DNA of 32,306 bases from NCBI GenBank assembly GCA_013151565.1, contig JAADIB010000181.1:2785-35090 (forward strand). The letters run 5' to 3'. Position numbers and translations under genes: made by a program. The stretch's first letter is position 1; every line of letters starts with the position of its first letter. This document shows, one piece after another, positions 14,927 through 24,106 of the stretch. The DNA is from Chlorobiota bacterium (GTDB lineage Bacteria; Bacteroidota; Ignavibacteria; Ignavibacteriales; Melioribacteraceae). The notes under the pieces are model-generated. The model saw only the letters and a program-made list of their open reading frames with translations. It made no database searches and had not been told where the DNA came from.

Positions 14927-15645
14927 TATAGTTTCTTCATTATAAACTGAATTCTTTCACTTTCGTCATTAGCATCCTCAAAAGTAAAAGCCTCAAAACA
15001 ACCGAGCACATGTAAGCCGGCTCTTTCACCTGCATCAAAATAAAATTCAAAATCGTATATTTTTTGTGTATGAACTTCTTCAATTATTTCACCATTTGCA
15101 AGTTTCATCCTGAAACTATTTCTGTGTAGTCTGAAATCTTTTTCATACTTACTAACTTGCTTGTATTCTATTCCTTTAAACTTATTAATGCGGTTTAACC
15201 GCTTAACGTTTTTAATGCTGTTGTTTTCCAGACTTGCATCAAAGGTGAATATCCCATCATCCGATAAAATGTTTCTTATTCCCCACATGTATCTAACAAT
15301 TTCCTCTTCGTCTGTAATATAATTAATACTGTCAAAGGTGGAATAGATAAAATCGAAATTACTTTTGAAAGGCTGACGCGTCATATCCGCGCAAACCCTT
15401 TTTCTATCAGATGGAATAACGTCAAGCATACTTTTGGAAATATCAAGCAGAACAATATCATTGAAAGATTTTTCTAAATATGTATTTAACTTACCGGTAC
15501 CGCAAGCAACTTCCAGAAATTTTTCCGCGTCATCTTTGTAGAATGTTTTAATATCAATAATATAATTTGCCCACTCGTTATAACTTAATCTGTGCATCAT
15601 GTGGTCGTAAATCATCGAAACAACTTTATAAGGATCGCTTGCCAT
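14926..15645 (-). CDS. class I SAM-dependent methyltransferase
   Basis: 239 aa. Motif I FLEVACGTGKLNTYL, acidic strand-2 end IVLLDISKSML, then ADMTRQPF and FDFIYSTFDSINYI, and ILSDDGIFTFDASLE. It resembles small-molecule or ubiquinone/menaquinone-type methyltransferases of the Methyltransf_25 kind, but the substrate cannot be inferred. It sits 5 bp downstream of pdxA and overlaps ftsE by one base, so it belongs to the rho-pdxA-ftsE operon. Confidence 0.85.
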   Translation of the reverse strand: MASDPYKVVSMIYDHMMHRLSYNEWANYIIDIKTFYKDDAEKFLEVACGTGKLNTYLEKSFNDIVLLDISKSMLDVIPSDRKRVCADMTRQPFKSNFDFIYSTFDSINYITDEEEIVRYMWGIRNILSDDGIFTFDASLENNSIKNVKRLNRINKFKGIEYKQVSKYEKDFRLHRNSFRMKLANGEIIEEVHTQKIYDFEFYFDAGERAGLHVLGCFEAFTFEDANDESERIQFIMKKL

Positions 15646-15650
15646 TTTCT

Positions 15651-16640
15651 TTAATTTCTTTTTCTGTTTTTAGCAATTCTTCTAGCCCACTTGAACGACT
15701 CAACCATGCTCGATATATCGGCTCTCATGGTTCCTGCAATATCGTAAGCTGTTCCATGATCAGGAGAAGTACGAATAATAGGCAATCCCGCCGTATAGTT
15801 TACACCACTATTGAAATTCATCATTTTAAATGGAATAAGCAGCTGATCGTGATACATGCCGATAACTATATCATATTTTAAATATAACTTATTGGCAAAA
15901 AATGCATCCGGTACACAAGGACCGTCAATGTTAATCCCTTTTTTCACTGCTTCTTCAATTGCCGGAATAATTTTCTTGATCTCTTCCGGACCAATTTTCC
16001 CATTTTCACCGGCATGAGGATTTAATCCCAACACTGCAATTTTCGGTAATCTAATATTAAGATCGTTTAAAGATGTATCTGCAACAAGGTTGATCAAATC
16101 CAGCAATTTTGTTTTTGATATCAACCTTGGGATTTTGCTTATCGGTTCGTGAATTGTAGCTAACGCACATTTGAATTTTTGCGATAGAAACATCATTGAA
16201 TATTTTTTTGTTTTAGTTAGATGAGCCAATAATTCCGTATGTCCGGGGAAATTGATGCCGGCTTTCTGCCAAGCATATTTCGATATTGGTGCTGTGATCA
16301 TTGCCGAACCGGAATTTATATTTACTAATTCATTCGCTTTCAGAATTGATCGATAGCTTGTTCTTCCTGAAAAGCGGGTTGGTTTCCCAACATTCATTTT
16401 AACATTGCCTAAATCAATCACTGTGATCGAATCTGAGTCTAATTCATCTTTATATATCTTTTTAACAATGTTAAAGGGATATTTGAGTTTAATCTTGTCG
16501 GCGTAAAATTCAAATACATTTAGAGGAATGGGAATAATTAACTTGTACTTTTGGGGTGCATATAATTTGTTGATTGCTTTAAGTGATATTTCGGGACCGA
16601 TCCCATTTGTATCACCGCATGTAAATATAAATTTATCCAT
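15651..16640 (-). CDS. pdxA: 4-hydroxythreonine-4-phosphate dehydrogenase
   Basis: 329-aa NAD-dependent enzyme of the DXP-dependent pyridoxal phosphate pathway, oxidising 4-phosphohydroxy-L-threonine. Motifs: GDTNGIGPEISLKA at the N-terminus, GHTELLAHLT (metal-binding His), HAGENGKIGPEE, GMYHDQLLIPFK (metal His) and RTSPDHGTAYDIAG. Other pdx genes are not in the window. Two bp separate it from the GWxTD gene. Confidence 0.95.
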   Translation of the reverse strand: MDKFIFTCGDTNGIGPEISLKAINKLYAPQKYKLIIPIPLNVFEFYADKIKLKYPFNIVKKIYKDELDSDSITVIDLGNVKMNVGKPTRFSGRTSYRSILKANELVNINSGSAMITAPISKYAWQKAGINFPGHTELLAHLTKTKKYSMMFLSQKFKCALATIHEPISKIPRLISKTKLLDLINLVADTSLNDLNIRLPKIAVLGLNPHAGENGKIGPEEIKKIIPAIEEAVKKGINIDGPCVPDAFFANKLYLKYDIVIGMYHDQLLIPFKMMNFNSGVNYTAGLPIIRTSPDHGTAYDIAGTMRADISSMVESFKWARRIAKNRKRN

Positions 16641-16642
16641 AA

Positions 16643-17923
16643 TTATTTTATTCTTACAAAATCACCCGTACCGGTTTTATCAGAAAAATATATTTTAAGT
16701 CCGAGTGATTTATAATCCCAAATTTCAATAATGTTATATTTTTCATTATAACTTCTCTTGGTTGAATCCGGTTTTCCATACCTGATATATACCATACCTC
16801 TATCCGATTCAGAACCAGGACCACCGCTTAAGGATTTATAATTTTTATTCGCGTAATCTATTCTTGAATAATATTCTGCAAAAACTTCGTTAAAAGCAGT
16901 CGTTGTATCATTATCGTATTTTTTCCAGTAATCATACAGAACGTGATAATATTCCTCATCAGGTTCATCAAGTAAACTGTCAGCCTGCTCTGATTTCCCT
17001 ATCAGGTTCAGCATCTCAATTGCAGATTCCGGATCGCGCAATGATTTTGGTTTGTTGTACCATAAAACCGGCACATGATATTCTTCAGTTCTATCATTCA
17101 TTGCAATAGTAATGCGTGACATTCCTTCATCAAGTTTCTGATTGACATAATCAATCTTGAACAATCTTACTTTAGGATATTCTTTATCATCAACTATCAC
17201 CACTTGTCCATCGTAGGAATCCAGTTTTATATTCAGTTCTTCATACTCCGCAATTGTCTTCTTAATTTTAATCTTCCCTCTCTGAAATATTTCAACGTCA
17301 ATAGAATTAATGGATTGATCAAAAACCGGGATTAAAAGATCATATTGGTTAATCGAATAAGGAATTGAATTTTCAGAATTTGATAAAGTATAAACCTTAT
17401 TATTGTTGAAAACAATTTTCTCTTTATGAACTGTGATCGGAAAAGAAAGTTGTGATGAATCAATTATTACACTTAACGGTTTTAGTTTTGCATCTATATC
17501 AGTATTCTCAAGAGAAGCAAGCGGATTGAAAGTATATTCTCCTTCGGGCAACACAATCCATGCAACATCCTGTAAAAAAAGATCTTTGTTTGTGGTTAAG
17601 TCATAATCATCAACGAGTACACTGCTTTTCTTAATAACACGGTCAACCGTCTTACCTTCCTTTTGAATCTCAATAGACAGAGATATTCCAGACTTAAATT
17701 GCGAACGATCTTTAACGAACACAAGATTATCGAAAGCCACTTTGAATGAAATAAAGCAAGTAAACAAACTATCTGAGGGCACCAAATGAGTTTCGATCCC
17801 TATAGGGCTATGAAATAACGGTCCTTCTTTTCGTCTGCCTTTGTGCTTGTGCTGAGCAGATGCAGAAACAAATAAGAGGATAAAGAAAATTAATGTGATT
17901 TTTTTTACAGAGAACATAAGCAA
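16643..17923 (-). CDS. secreted GWxTD-domain protein
   Basis: 426 aa with a cleavable signal peptide (hydrophobic segment to VSASAQ; mature protein starts near HKHKG). The C-terminal ~110 residues match the GWxTD domain: an RIDYAN lead, SESDRGMVYIRYGKPD (the GWxTD core is degenerate: Trp and Thr are replaced), then EIWDY and IYFSDKTGTGDF. The domain is largely restricted to Bacteroidota/Chlorobiota, Acidobacteriota and relatives, with no settled function. The middle is beta-rich. Second in the rho operon; internal ATG two codons in is equally possible. Confidence 0.8.
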   Translation of the reverse strand: MLMFSVKKITLIFFILLFVSASAQHKHKGRRKEGPLFHSPIGIETHLVPSDSLFTCFISFKVAFDNLVFVKDRSQFKSGISLSIEIQKEGKTVDRVIKKSSVLVDDYDLTTNKDLFLQDVAWIVLPEGEYTFNPLASLENTDIDAKLKPLSVIIDSSQLSFPITVHKEKIVFNNNKVYTLSNSENSIPYSINQYDLLIPVFDQSINSIDVEIFQRGKIKIKKTIAEYEELNIKLDSYDGQVVIVDDKEYPKVRLFKIDYVNQKLDEGMSRITIAMNDRTEEYHVPVLWYNKPKSLRDPESAIEMLNLIGKSEQADSLLDEPDEEYYHVLYDYWKKYDNDTTTAFNEVFAEYYSRIDYANKNYKSLSGGPGSESDRGMVYIRYGKPDSTKRSYNEKYNIIEIWDYKSLGLKIYFSDKTGTGDFVRIK

Positions 17924-17997
17924 GCTATCTCGAACTCAATTTTAGCAAAAGAATACTGGAAAATATTCAAAAAACGAGTTAAATAATAATCAGAATT

Positions 17998-19251
17998 TTA
18001 GCTACTCATACTATTCATAAATTCCTTATTATTTCTAGTTCCTCTTAACTTATCCAAGAGGAATTCCATTGCTTCAACTGAATCGTACTCGCTCAAGAAT
18101 TTTCTTAAGATGTAAATCTTGTTCAGCTCGTCTTCGTTAAGCAGCAATTCTTCTTTTCTTGTACCGGACTTATTTACATCAATTGCCGGGAATATTCTTC
18201 GATCGGCAAGTGCACGGTCGAGTATTAATTCCATATTACCCGTACCTTTGAACTCTTCGAAGATCACATCATCCATTCTGCTCCCTGTATCGATCAATGC
18301 AGTTGCAATAATGGTTAAGCTGCCGCCTTCTTCAACGTTACGAGCTGAGCCAAAGAATCGTTTCGGTTTTTGAAGTGCATTTGAATCAACACCGCCGGAC
18401 AATATTCTACCACTATGAGGTGCAACAGTATTATGAGCGCGTGCAAGTCTGGTTATACTATCCAGAAGTATTAAAACATCTTCACCGGCTTCAACCATTC
18501 TCTTTGCTTTTTCGATAACCATATTGGCAACTTGAACATGACGATCTGCCGGCTCATCAAACGTTGAACTGATCACTTCCGCTTGTACCGAACGCTGCAT
18601 ATCTGTAACTTCCTCCGGACGCTCATCAATCAGCAGCATAATGAGTTTTATCTCGGGATGATTTCTTGTGATCGAGTTCGCAATCTTCTGCAGCAGAACT
18701 GTTTTCCCACTTTTAGGTGGTGAAACTATTAAACCTCTCTGACCTTTACCGATCGGTGAAAGCATATTCATAACACGCATTGCATATTCACCAGGAGCAG
18801 ACTCAAGGTCCATTCTTTTATTAGGATAAAGCGGCGTAAGGTTATCGAAAAGAGTTCTGCCTCTTATCTCTTCAGGATCCTTGCCATTAATTGCTTCAAC
18901 ACGAAGAAGAGCAAAAAATCGTTCACCTTCTTTTGGAGGTCGAATCTGACCACTGACATCGTCGCCGGTTCTCATACTAAATCTTTTTATCTGGGATGGT
19001 GATACATAAATATCATCGGGAGACGGGAGGTAATTATAAGCTGCCGACCTTAAGAAACCGTAACCATCATTCAATACTTCTAATACACCTTTGGAAAAAG
19101 TTAATCCGTCTTTTACCGTTTGTGCTTCTAAAATTTTAAATATTAGGTCCTGTTTGCGTAGGTCGCTGTAGTTTGTGAGTTTGAGATCAGTTGCAATTTT
19201 ATGCAGATCAACGATCTTTAGTTTTTTGAGTTCGGAAATATCCATTGGCAT
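17998..19251 (-). CDS. rho: transcription termination factor Rho
   Basis: 417-aa hexameric RNA-dependent ATPase. N-terminal Rho_N helices ([19 protein letters not shown]), a cold-shock RNA-binding domain ([14 protein letters not shown]...[11 protein letters not shown]), then the ATPase core: Walker [10 protein letters not shown] (about 178-186), [11 protein letters not shown], Walker [17 protein letters not shown]-loop [16 protein letters not shown] and R-loop [15 protein letters not shown]. It lacks the large inserted domains of many Bacteroidota and actinobacterial Rho proteins. Leader of about 147 bp before the convergently placed folC stop, with no clear promoter match. Confidence 0.98.
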   Translation of the reverse strand: MPMDISELKKLKIVDLHKIATDLKLTNYSDLRKQDLIFKILEAQTVKDGLTFSKGVLEVLNDGYGFLRSAAYNYLPSPDDIYVSPSQIKRFSMRTGDDVSGQIRPPKEGERFFALLRVEAINGKDPEEIRGRTLFDNLTPLYPNKRMDLESAPGEYAMRVMNMLSPIGKGQRGLIVSPPKSGKTVLLQKIANSITRNHPEIKLIMLLIDERPEEVTDMQRSVQAEVISSTFDEPADRHVQVANMVIEKAKRMVEAGEDVLILLDSITRLARAHNTVAPHSGRILSGGVDSNALQKPKRFFGSARNVEEGGSLTIIATALIDTGSRMDDVIFEEFKGTGNMELILDRALADRRIFPAIDVNKSGTRKEELLLNEDELNKIYILRKFLSEYDSVEAMEFLLDKLRGTRNNKEFMNSMSS

Positions 19252-19398
19252 ACATACTACCCTAAATAGTTTATAAATTAATTTGAGTTTGCATTCGGAA
19301 AAATTTTCTTAATTATTCCATAATTTTGATTTTGAATCTTGATCTTGATGAAAGGAACAAGAGGTATATTGAAAACTTACATCTATTATATAATAATG

Positions 19399-20682
19399 TC
19401 AAGTTAAATTATTCAATAATTTCTTTTTGATTTCACCAAGCACATAAATCGATCCGAGAATTACAAGACATTCATTTTTATTTTTACTAATAAATTCATT
19501 TACATATTCTGCCGGTTTATTCAGCGGATAGACTCTAAGTCCAGCACTATCAGCGGCTTTCATGATTTCCTCAATGCTTGCGGCACGTTCGTATGTTATT
19601 TCGGTGATATAAATCTTGTCAAAATTAAGACTCAATTTTGTTATTATGGAAGAATAATTTTTATCTTTCATTGTACCGTAAATCACAATTTTTCTACTGT
19701 AATTTTGTGACTCTTTTTTAAACTCGTTTAAGAATTCTTCAATCCCTTCTAAGTTATGCGCTGCATCGAAAATGATATGCGGATATTTATGAAACACTTC
19801 ATACCGTGCTTGAATTCCTGAGTTATCGATAACATTTTTTAATCCGGTTAGAATTTGTCCCTTGTTCACTTCGGGAACCGCTGCTTTAACAGCCAGCACA
19901 GCTAATGCTGCATTATTCAGCTGATATCTTCCTTTGAGCGGAAGATCGGATATAATAATTTGTTCCTTGTTGTAATTAAGTTCTATCGAATCTTTTTGCA
20001 GATTTATATGATCGCTCAATAAGAAATATTCAGAATCCATACTGACCGCTTTATTAATCAAAACTTTTCTCGGTTCTTCTTCTATCATTCCTAAAATGAC
20101 AATGGAACTTTCTTTAATTATCTCACCTTTTTCAAATGCAATTTTGTTGAGATCGTATCCCAAAATATTTGTATGCTCTTCACTAATTGTCGTGATAACA
20201 GAAGCCAGCGGATTCAGAACATTTGTTGCATCCAATCTTCCGCCGAGACCGGTTTCAATAACAGCATAATCAATATTGCTTTCAGCAAAATATTTGAAAG
20301 CCATCGCGGTGGTCAATTCAAAGAAAGTCGGTGAGTGCTCATCGATGTATTCATTTAGATCATTCATAAAGTCTAACACAAAATCATCATGTATCATTAT
20401 TCCGTTTATTCTGATACGCTCATTAAATTTTACCAAGTGAGGAGAAGTATAAAGCCCAGTCTTATAACCGGCTTCCATCAATATGCTGGAAATGAATGAA
20501 GCTGTACTCCCCTTTCCATTCGATCCTGCTATGTGGATGGTCTGCAGAGAAGCTTCGGGATTACCGATAAACTGCAGAAGTCTCTGTATATTCTCCAATC
20601 CAAGTTTAATACCGAATTGATGAAGAGAAAAAAGTTTATTGAGCGATTCTTCTAAATTCATTTTAGATTGAGTAAGTTCCAA
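19399..20682 (-). CDS. folC: folylpolyglutamate synthase/dihydrofolate synthase
   Basis: 427-aa Mur-ligase-like enzyme that adds glutamate to dihydropteroate or folates. P-loop GSNGKGSTASF near residue 54, ETGLGGRLDATN (metal and folate site), SEEHTNILG, and FDAAHNLEGI in the C-terminal domain. The start overlaps the end of pyrD by 20 bp. Last gene of the alr-to-folC operon. Confidence 0.95.
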   Translation of the reverse strand: MELTQSKMNLEESLNKLFSLHQFGIKLGLENIQRLLQFIGNPEASLQTIHIAGSNGKGSTASFISSILMEAGYKTGLYTSPHLVKFNERIRINGIMIHDDFVLDFMNDLNEYIDEHSPTFFELTTAMAFKYFAESNIDYAVIETGLGGRLDATNVLNPLASVITTISEEHTNILGYDLNKIAFEKGEIIKESSIVILGMIEEEPRKVLINKAVSMDSEYFLLSDHINLQKDSIELNYNKEQIIISDLPLKGRYQLNNAALAVLAVKAAVPEVNKGQILTGLKNVIDNSGIQARYEVFHKYPHIIFDAAHNLEGIEEFLNEFKKESQNYSRKIVIYGTMKDKNYSSIITKLSLNFDKIYITEITYERAASIEEIMKAADSAGLRVYPLNKPAEYVNEFISKNKNECLVILGSIYVLGEIKKKLLNNLT

Positions 20683-21580
20683 CTAAGTCACTGATTTTTG
20701 TAATTGATGTTTCTTGGCAGTATTGTATTATTCCTTCAATAATTTCAATTGAGGCATTCGGATTTATAAAGTTAATTGTACCTATCTGTATTGCCGTTGC
20801 ACCGCATATCATAAACTCAACGGCGTCTTTCCAGTTTGCAATACCGCCGATCCCGATGATCGGTATATCTACATTCCGGCTTATCTCGAGCACCTTAGCA
20901 AGTGCAACAGGTTTTATTGCCGGACCGGACAAGCCGCCTGTTATGTTTTTTATCCTCGGTTTTTTCGTATAAATATCAAAAGCGGTTCCAACCAGCGTAT
21001 TGATCGCAGAAACTGCATCAGCACCTTCATCTTTTGCTGCTTGTGCAAAATCTTTTATGGACGCTGTGTTCGGAGATAATTTGATTATAATCGGTTTGTC
21101 AGTAACGGCTCTTACTTTCTCAGTTATTCTTCTTACATTATTAACGTCATTCCCGAATATCAAACCGCCGTCTTTCACATTCGGACATGATACATTTATT
21201 TCAAAAGCTTTTACTGTATTTTCAGAATCAAGAGTCCTTGTGCATTCAACATATTCTTCAATAGTGCTGGCAGCAATGTTGCATATAAGCGTTGAACCTA
21301 TTTCTTTTAGGAATGGAATTTTAGTTTTAATGAATTCTTCCAAACCGACATTTGCTAATCCAATTGCATTTAACATCCCGGAGGATGTTTCAAATATTCT
21401 GTTCGGCGGATTACCTTTACGCGGCTTTAGTGAAACCGATTTTGTTACTATTCCTCCAATTCTACTCAAGTTGGTAAATTCTGATATTTCATTTCCATAA
21501 CCCACAGTGCCAGAAGCAAGCATTACAGGATTATTTAATTCTAAACTTCCGATCTTTACACTTAAATCTATTGAGTTCAT
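20663..21580 (-). CDS. pyrD: dihydroorotate dehydrogenase class 1B catalytic subunit
   Basis: 305 aa. Oxidises dihydroorotate to orotate with FMN. Features: MLASGTVGYG, INVSCPNVKDGG with the class 1 catalytic base Cys132, KLSPNT, NTLVGTAFD, GLSGPAIKP and IPIIGIGGI. Class 1B is indicated by the adjacent pyrK, whose stop overlaps this start by 4 bp, and by the Cys base. It therefore uses NAD+ through PyrK rather than quinone. Confidence 0.97.
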   Translation of the reverse strand: MNSIDLSVKIGSLELNNPVMLASGTVGYGNEISEFTNLSRIGGIVTKSVSLKPRKGNPPNRIFETSSGMLNAIGLANVGLEEFIKTKIPFLKEIGSTLICNIAASTIEEYVECTRTLDSENTVKAFEINVSCPNVKDGGLIFGNDVNNVRRITEKVRAVTDKPIIIKLSPNTASIKDFAQAAKDEGADAVSAINTLVGTAFDIYTKKPRIKNITGGLSGPAIKPVALAKVLEISRNVDIPIIGIGGIANWKDAVEFMICGATAIQIGTINFINPNASIEIIEGIIQYCQETSITKISDLVGTYSI

Positions 21581-22335
21581 AATTTCACATCCACTGCATT
21601 AAATACCGGACCATCCTTACAAACCAGAACGAAACCATCTTTCCGGCTGCTTTGAACTACACAGCCTTGACAAATTCCAAATCCGCATGCCATAACACTC
21701 TCAGTTGAGATTTCACATTCAATTCCTTCCTTTATACTAAACTCGCTTACTGCACGAAGCATCGGTGTTGGACCGCATGCAAATATTTTCGTTTCGTTTT
21801 TATCATATTCATTAATTTTCGATTTGAGCAGCTTAACAACATTACCGTGAAACCCTTCCGAACCGTCATCCGTTGAAGTTAAAATGTTTTTCATCTTATA
21901 CGATATCAAATCATCTTTAGTCCTTCCGCCGATAAAACAAGAAATCTGCCTATCCTCAGCAATCTCGTTAAGCAGAAACGGAAACGGTGCAGCGCCAATT
22001 CCTCCCGCTACAATAAGTACATTTTTATAATTCCCTTCATAATTAAATCCATTACCAAGCGGACCGATGATGTTCAATCTATCACCCTTTCTCTTTTTTG
22101 AAAGTATCTCAGTACCTACGCCGACGATGTTGAACATGAATGATATCTTATCAGCAGCAATTTCACAAATACTAAACGGTCTTCGTAATAACGGAGAATT
22201 ATTGTCATTTACTTTTATGTTGCAGAACTGTCCGGGTTTAGCCTCCGCAGCAATTGATGGCGCAGAAACTTTTAATAGAAAAATATTTTTTTTGATTTCC
22301 TGAACTGATTCAACTATAGTATCAACTTGTAACAA
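21577..22335 (-). CDS. pyrK: dihydroorotate dehydrogenase electron-transfer subunit
   Basis: 252 aa. FAD domain with LLRRPFSICE and the VGVGTEILS loop, NAD domain with GGIGAAPF and ACGPTPMLRAV, then a C-terminal [2Fe-2S] cluster: CGFGICQGC (Cys217, 222, 225) plus Cys239 in VCKDGPVF. Carries electrons from PyrD FMN to NAD+. Normal length; 4-bp overlap with pyrD. Confidence 0.96.
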   Translation of the reverse strand: MLQVDTIVESVQEIKKNIFLLKVSAPSIAAEAKPGQFCNIKVNDNNSPLLRRPFSICEIAADKISFMFNIVGVGTEILSKKRKGDRLNIIGPLGNGFNYEGNYKNVLIVAGGIGAAPFPFLLNEIAEDRQISCFIGGRTKDDLISYKMKNILTSTDDGSEGFHGNVVKLLKSKINEYDKNETKIFACGPTPMLRAVSEFSIKEGIECEISTESVMACGFGICQGCVVQSSRKDGFVLVCKDGPVFNAVDVKL

Positions 22336-22387
22336 CTTCTTCCTTCAATAATTTAATTGATTAGCGGGCTGGTATAGCAGCTTATTA

Positions 22388-23020
22388 TTAACTATTCTCT
22401 TTTTCGATTAAAGTAATTTTGTCTAATCTTCTTTGATGTCTTCCGCCTTCAAAGTTTGTATCCATAAATTTATTTAGGATTGATTTGATCGTTTCCTCGC
22501 CAAGAGTTTTTGCACCGACTACAAGAATATTTGCATCGTTATGAGCACGAGCGCTCCATGCTGAAAATTCATTGTAACATGTTGCGGCTCTAATTCCTTT
22601 AATTTTGTTTGCAGTAATAGCAGAAGGAATACCAGTTGCATCGACAATTATACCAAAATCAACCGAATCATCATTTACATTTACAGCAACTGCTTTTGCA
22701 TAATCCGGATAATCACACGAATCTTCACTGCTCGTACCAACATCAACAATATTGAAACCATTATCAATTAATATTTCTTTCAATATCTCTTTGATATGAT
22801 AGCCTGTATGATCAGATCCGATTGCTATTTTTTTCTTTGTTATCCAGGAGTCTGTTATTTCTTTCTTTGGTTCAGATTCAGAATTAATAACTTTGATCTT
22901 CAGATCATTAAGTTTATCCTTTGCTGCGGGAGTTATCAAAGTATTGCGGTCGATCTTTATACTGCTGCTTCCCGAACGATACTGATTGATAACATCTATT
23001 TCCGTGATAACCTTTTTCAA
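22388..23020 (-). CDS. RpiB/LacA/LacB-family sugar-phosphate isomerase with N-terminal extension
   Basis: 210 aa. Residues ~64-210 are the RpiB/LacAB fold: IAIGSDHTGYHIK, DYPDYA, NKIKGIRAATCY, RAHNDANILVVGAKTLG and FEGGRHQRRLDKI. The loop that normally carries the catalytic Cys of RpiB (CGTGxG) is VDATGIPS (Asp127), like the DAYGAG loop of LacA. Residues 1-62 form an extra segment (GSSSIKIDRNTLITPAAKDKL) resembling the N-terminus of some cobalamin adenosyltransferase/EutQ-like proteins; its role is unknown. It may isomerise ribose-5-phosphate or another sugar phosphate. Between pyrK and manC in the operon. Confidence 0.85.
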   Translation of the reverse strand: MKKVITEIDVINQYRSGSSSIKIDRNTLITPAAKDKLNDLKIKVINSESEPKKEITDSWITKKKIAIGSDHTGYHIKEILKEILIDNGFNIVDVGTSSEDSCDYPDYAKAVAVNVNDDSVDFGIIVDATGIPSAITANKIKGIRAATCYNEFSAWSARAHNDANILVVGAKTLGEETIKSILNKFMDTNFEGGRHQRRLDKITLIEKENS

Positions 23021-23035
23021 TTACTCATCCTAATC

Positions 23036-24106
23036 CTAAAGCAACTCATCTTTTTTATTCATCTTCAAATAATCAACCACAAGTTTTACATCTTGGGCAT
23101 AATCTCTGTGACAGACTAGTGTAGCATCGTCAGTATTGATAACTATCAAGTCTTTGGCACCAATAACAGCAGTAAACTTTTTATCGGAATGCACATAAGT
23201 TCTTTCCGAGTTTTCCAAGTAAACTGCGCCTTTCTCAACGTTATCGTTTGTGTCCTTCTCCAGGATGTGATAAACGGCATCCCAACTTCCAACATCACTC
23301 CAATCGAATTTACCTTTGATCAAATATACGTTTTTTGAATTTTCCATTATACCATAATCGACAGAAGTACTTCTTAGCTGACCATAAACATTAATCAAGG
23401 TAGTTTCAAAATCGTCTTTTCCGATTGATTCTTGAATTTCTTTGAGACCAAAACTGAGATCAGGCATGTATTCTTTTATTTCTTCTAGAATCACGCTCGC
23501 TTTCCAGATGAACATACCGGAGTTCCAGAAAAAATCACCGGACTCAAGAAAGCGTTCTGCCGTTGCCAGATTAGGCTTTTCGGCAAATCGAATAACTTTG
23601 TGCAATTCGTTATCATCATCATTACTCTCATCAATTTGAATATAACCGTAACCCGTATCAGGTCTTGTAGGATGAATACCGATCGTCACCAGGGCATCAG
23701 TTTTTTCAGCATAGCTTACAGCTTTATTCAATGTGCTGATAAATTTTTCTTTATCGTTGATCAAGTGATCAGCAGGAAGAATAATGGTTATAGCATTATC
23801 GTATTTTTCTTCTATTAGAATTGATGCAAGACCGATACAAGCAGCAGTATTTTTTCCAAAAGGTTCAACAATTATATTCTCTTCAGGAAGATCATTCAAC
23901 TGTTCAACAATTTTATCTTTCTGTAATTTATTTGTAACAACGTATATGTTTTCGTTTTTTACTAACGGATTTAATCTATCGACCGTATTCTGGATCATTG
24001 ATCTATCCGTAAAAAGGGTCAGCAATTGCTTCGGTTCTACTTGTCTGCTTCGAGGCCAAAATCGTGAGCCAACACCGCCTGCCATGATTATTGCGACAAC
24101 TTCCAT
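23036..24106 (-). CDS. manC: mannose-1-phosphate guanylyltransferase
   Basis: 356 aa, transferase without the phosphomannose-isomerase half of bifunctional ManC. Converts mannose-1-P and GTP to GDP-mannose for glycan synthesis. Motifs: MAGGVGSRFWPRSR (nucleotide binding), PKQ, LPADHLI, FAEKP and WNSGMFIWK. One base overlaps the stop of the upstream hypothetical gene (TAATG). Confidence 0.93.
   Translation of the reverse strand: MEVVAIIMAGGVGSRFWPRSRQVEPKQLLTLFTDRSMIQNTVDRLNPLVKNENIYVVTNKLQKDKIVEQLNDLPEENIIVEPFGKNTAACIGLASILIEEKYDNAITIILPADHLINDKEKFISTLNKAVSYAEKTDALVTIGIHPTRPDTGYGYIQIDESNDDDNELHKVIRFAEKPNLATAERFLESGDFFWNSGMFIWKASVILEEIKEYMPDLSFGLKEIQESIGKDDFETTLINVYGQLRSTSVDYGIMENSKNVYLIKGKFDWSDVGSWDAVYHILEKDTNDNVEKGAVYLENSERTYVHSDKKFTAVIGAKDLIVINTDDATLVCHRDYAQDVKLVVDYLKMNKKDELL

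Noticed and set aside
21000-21500. 166-aa plus-strand ORF over pyrD
   Set aside because: Antisense shadow of clear pyrD motifs.
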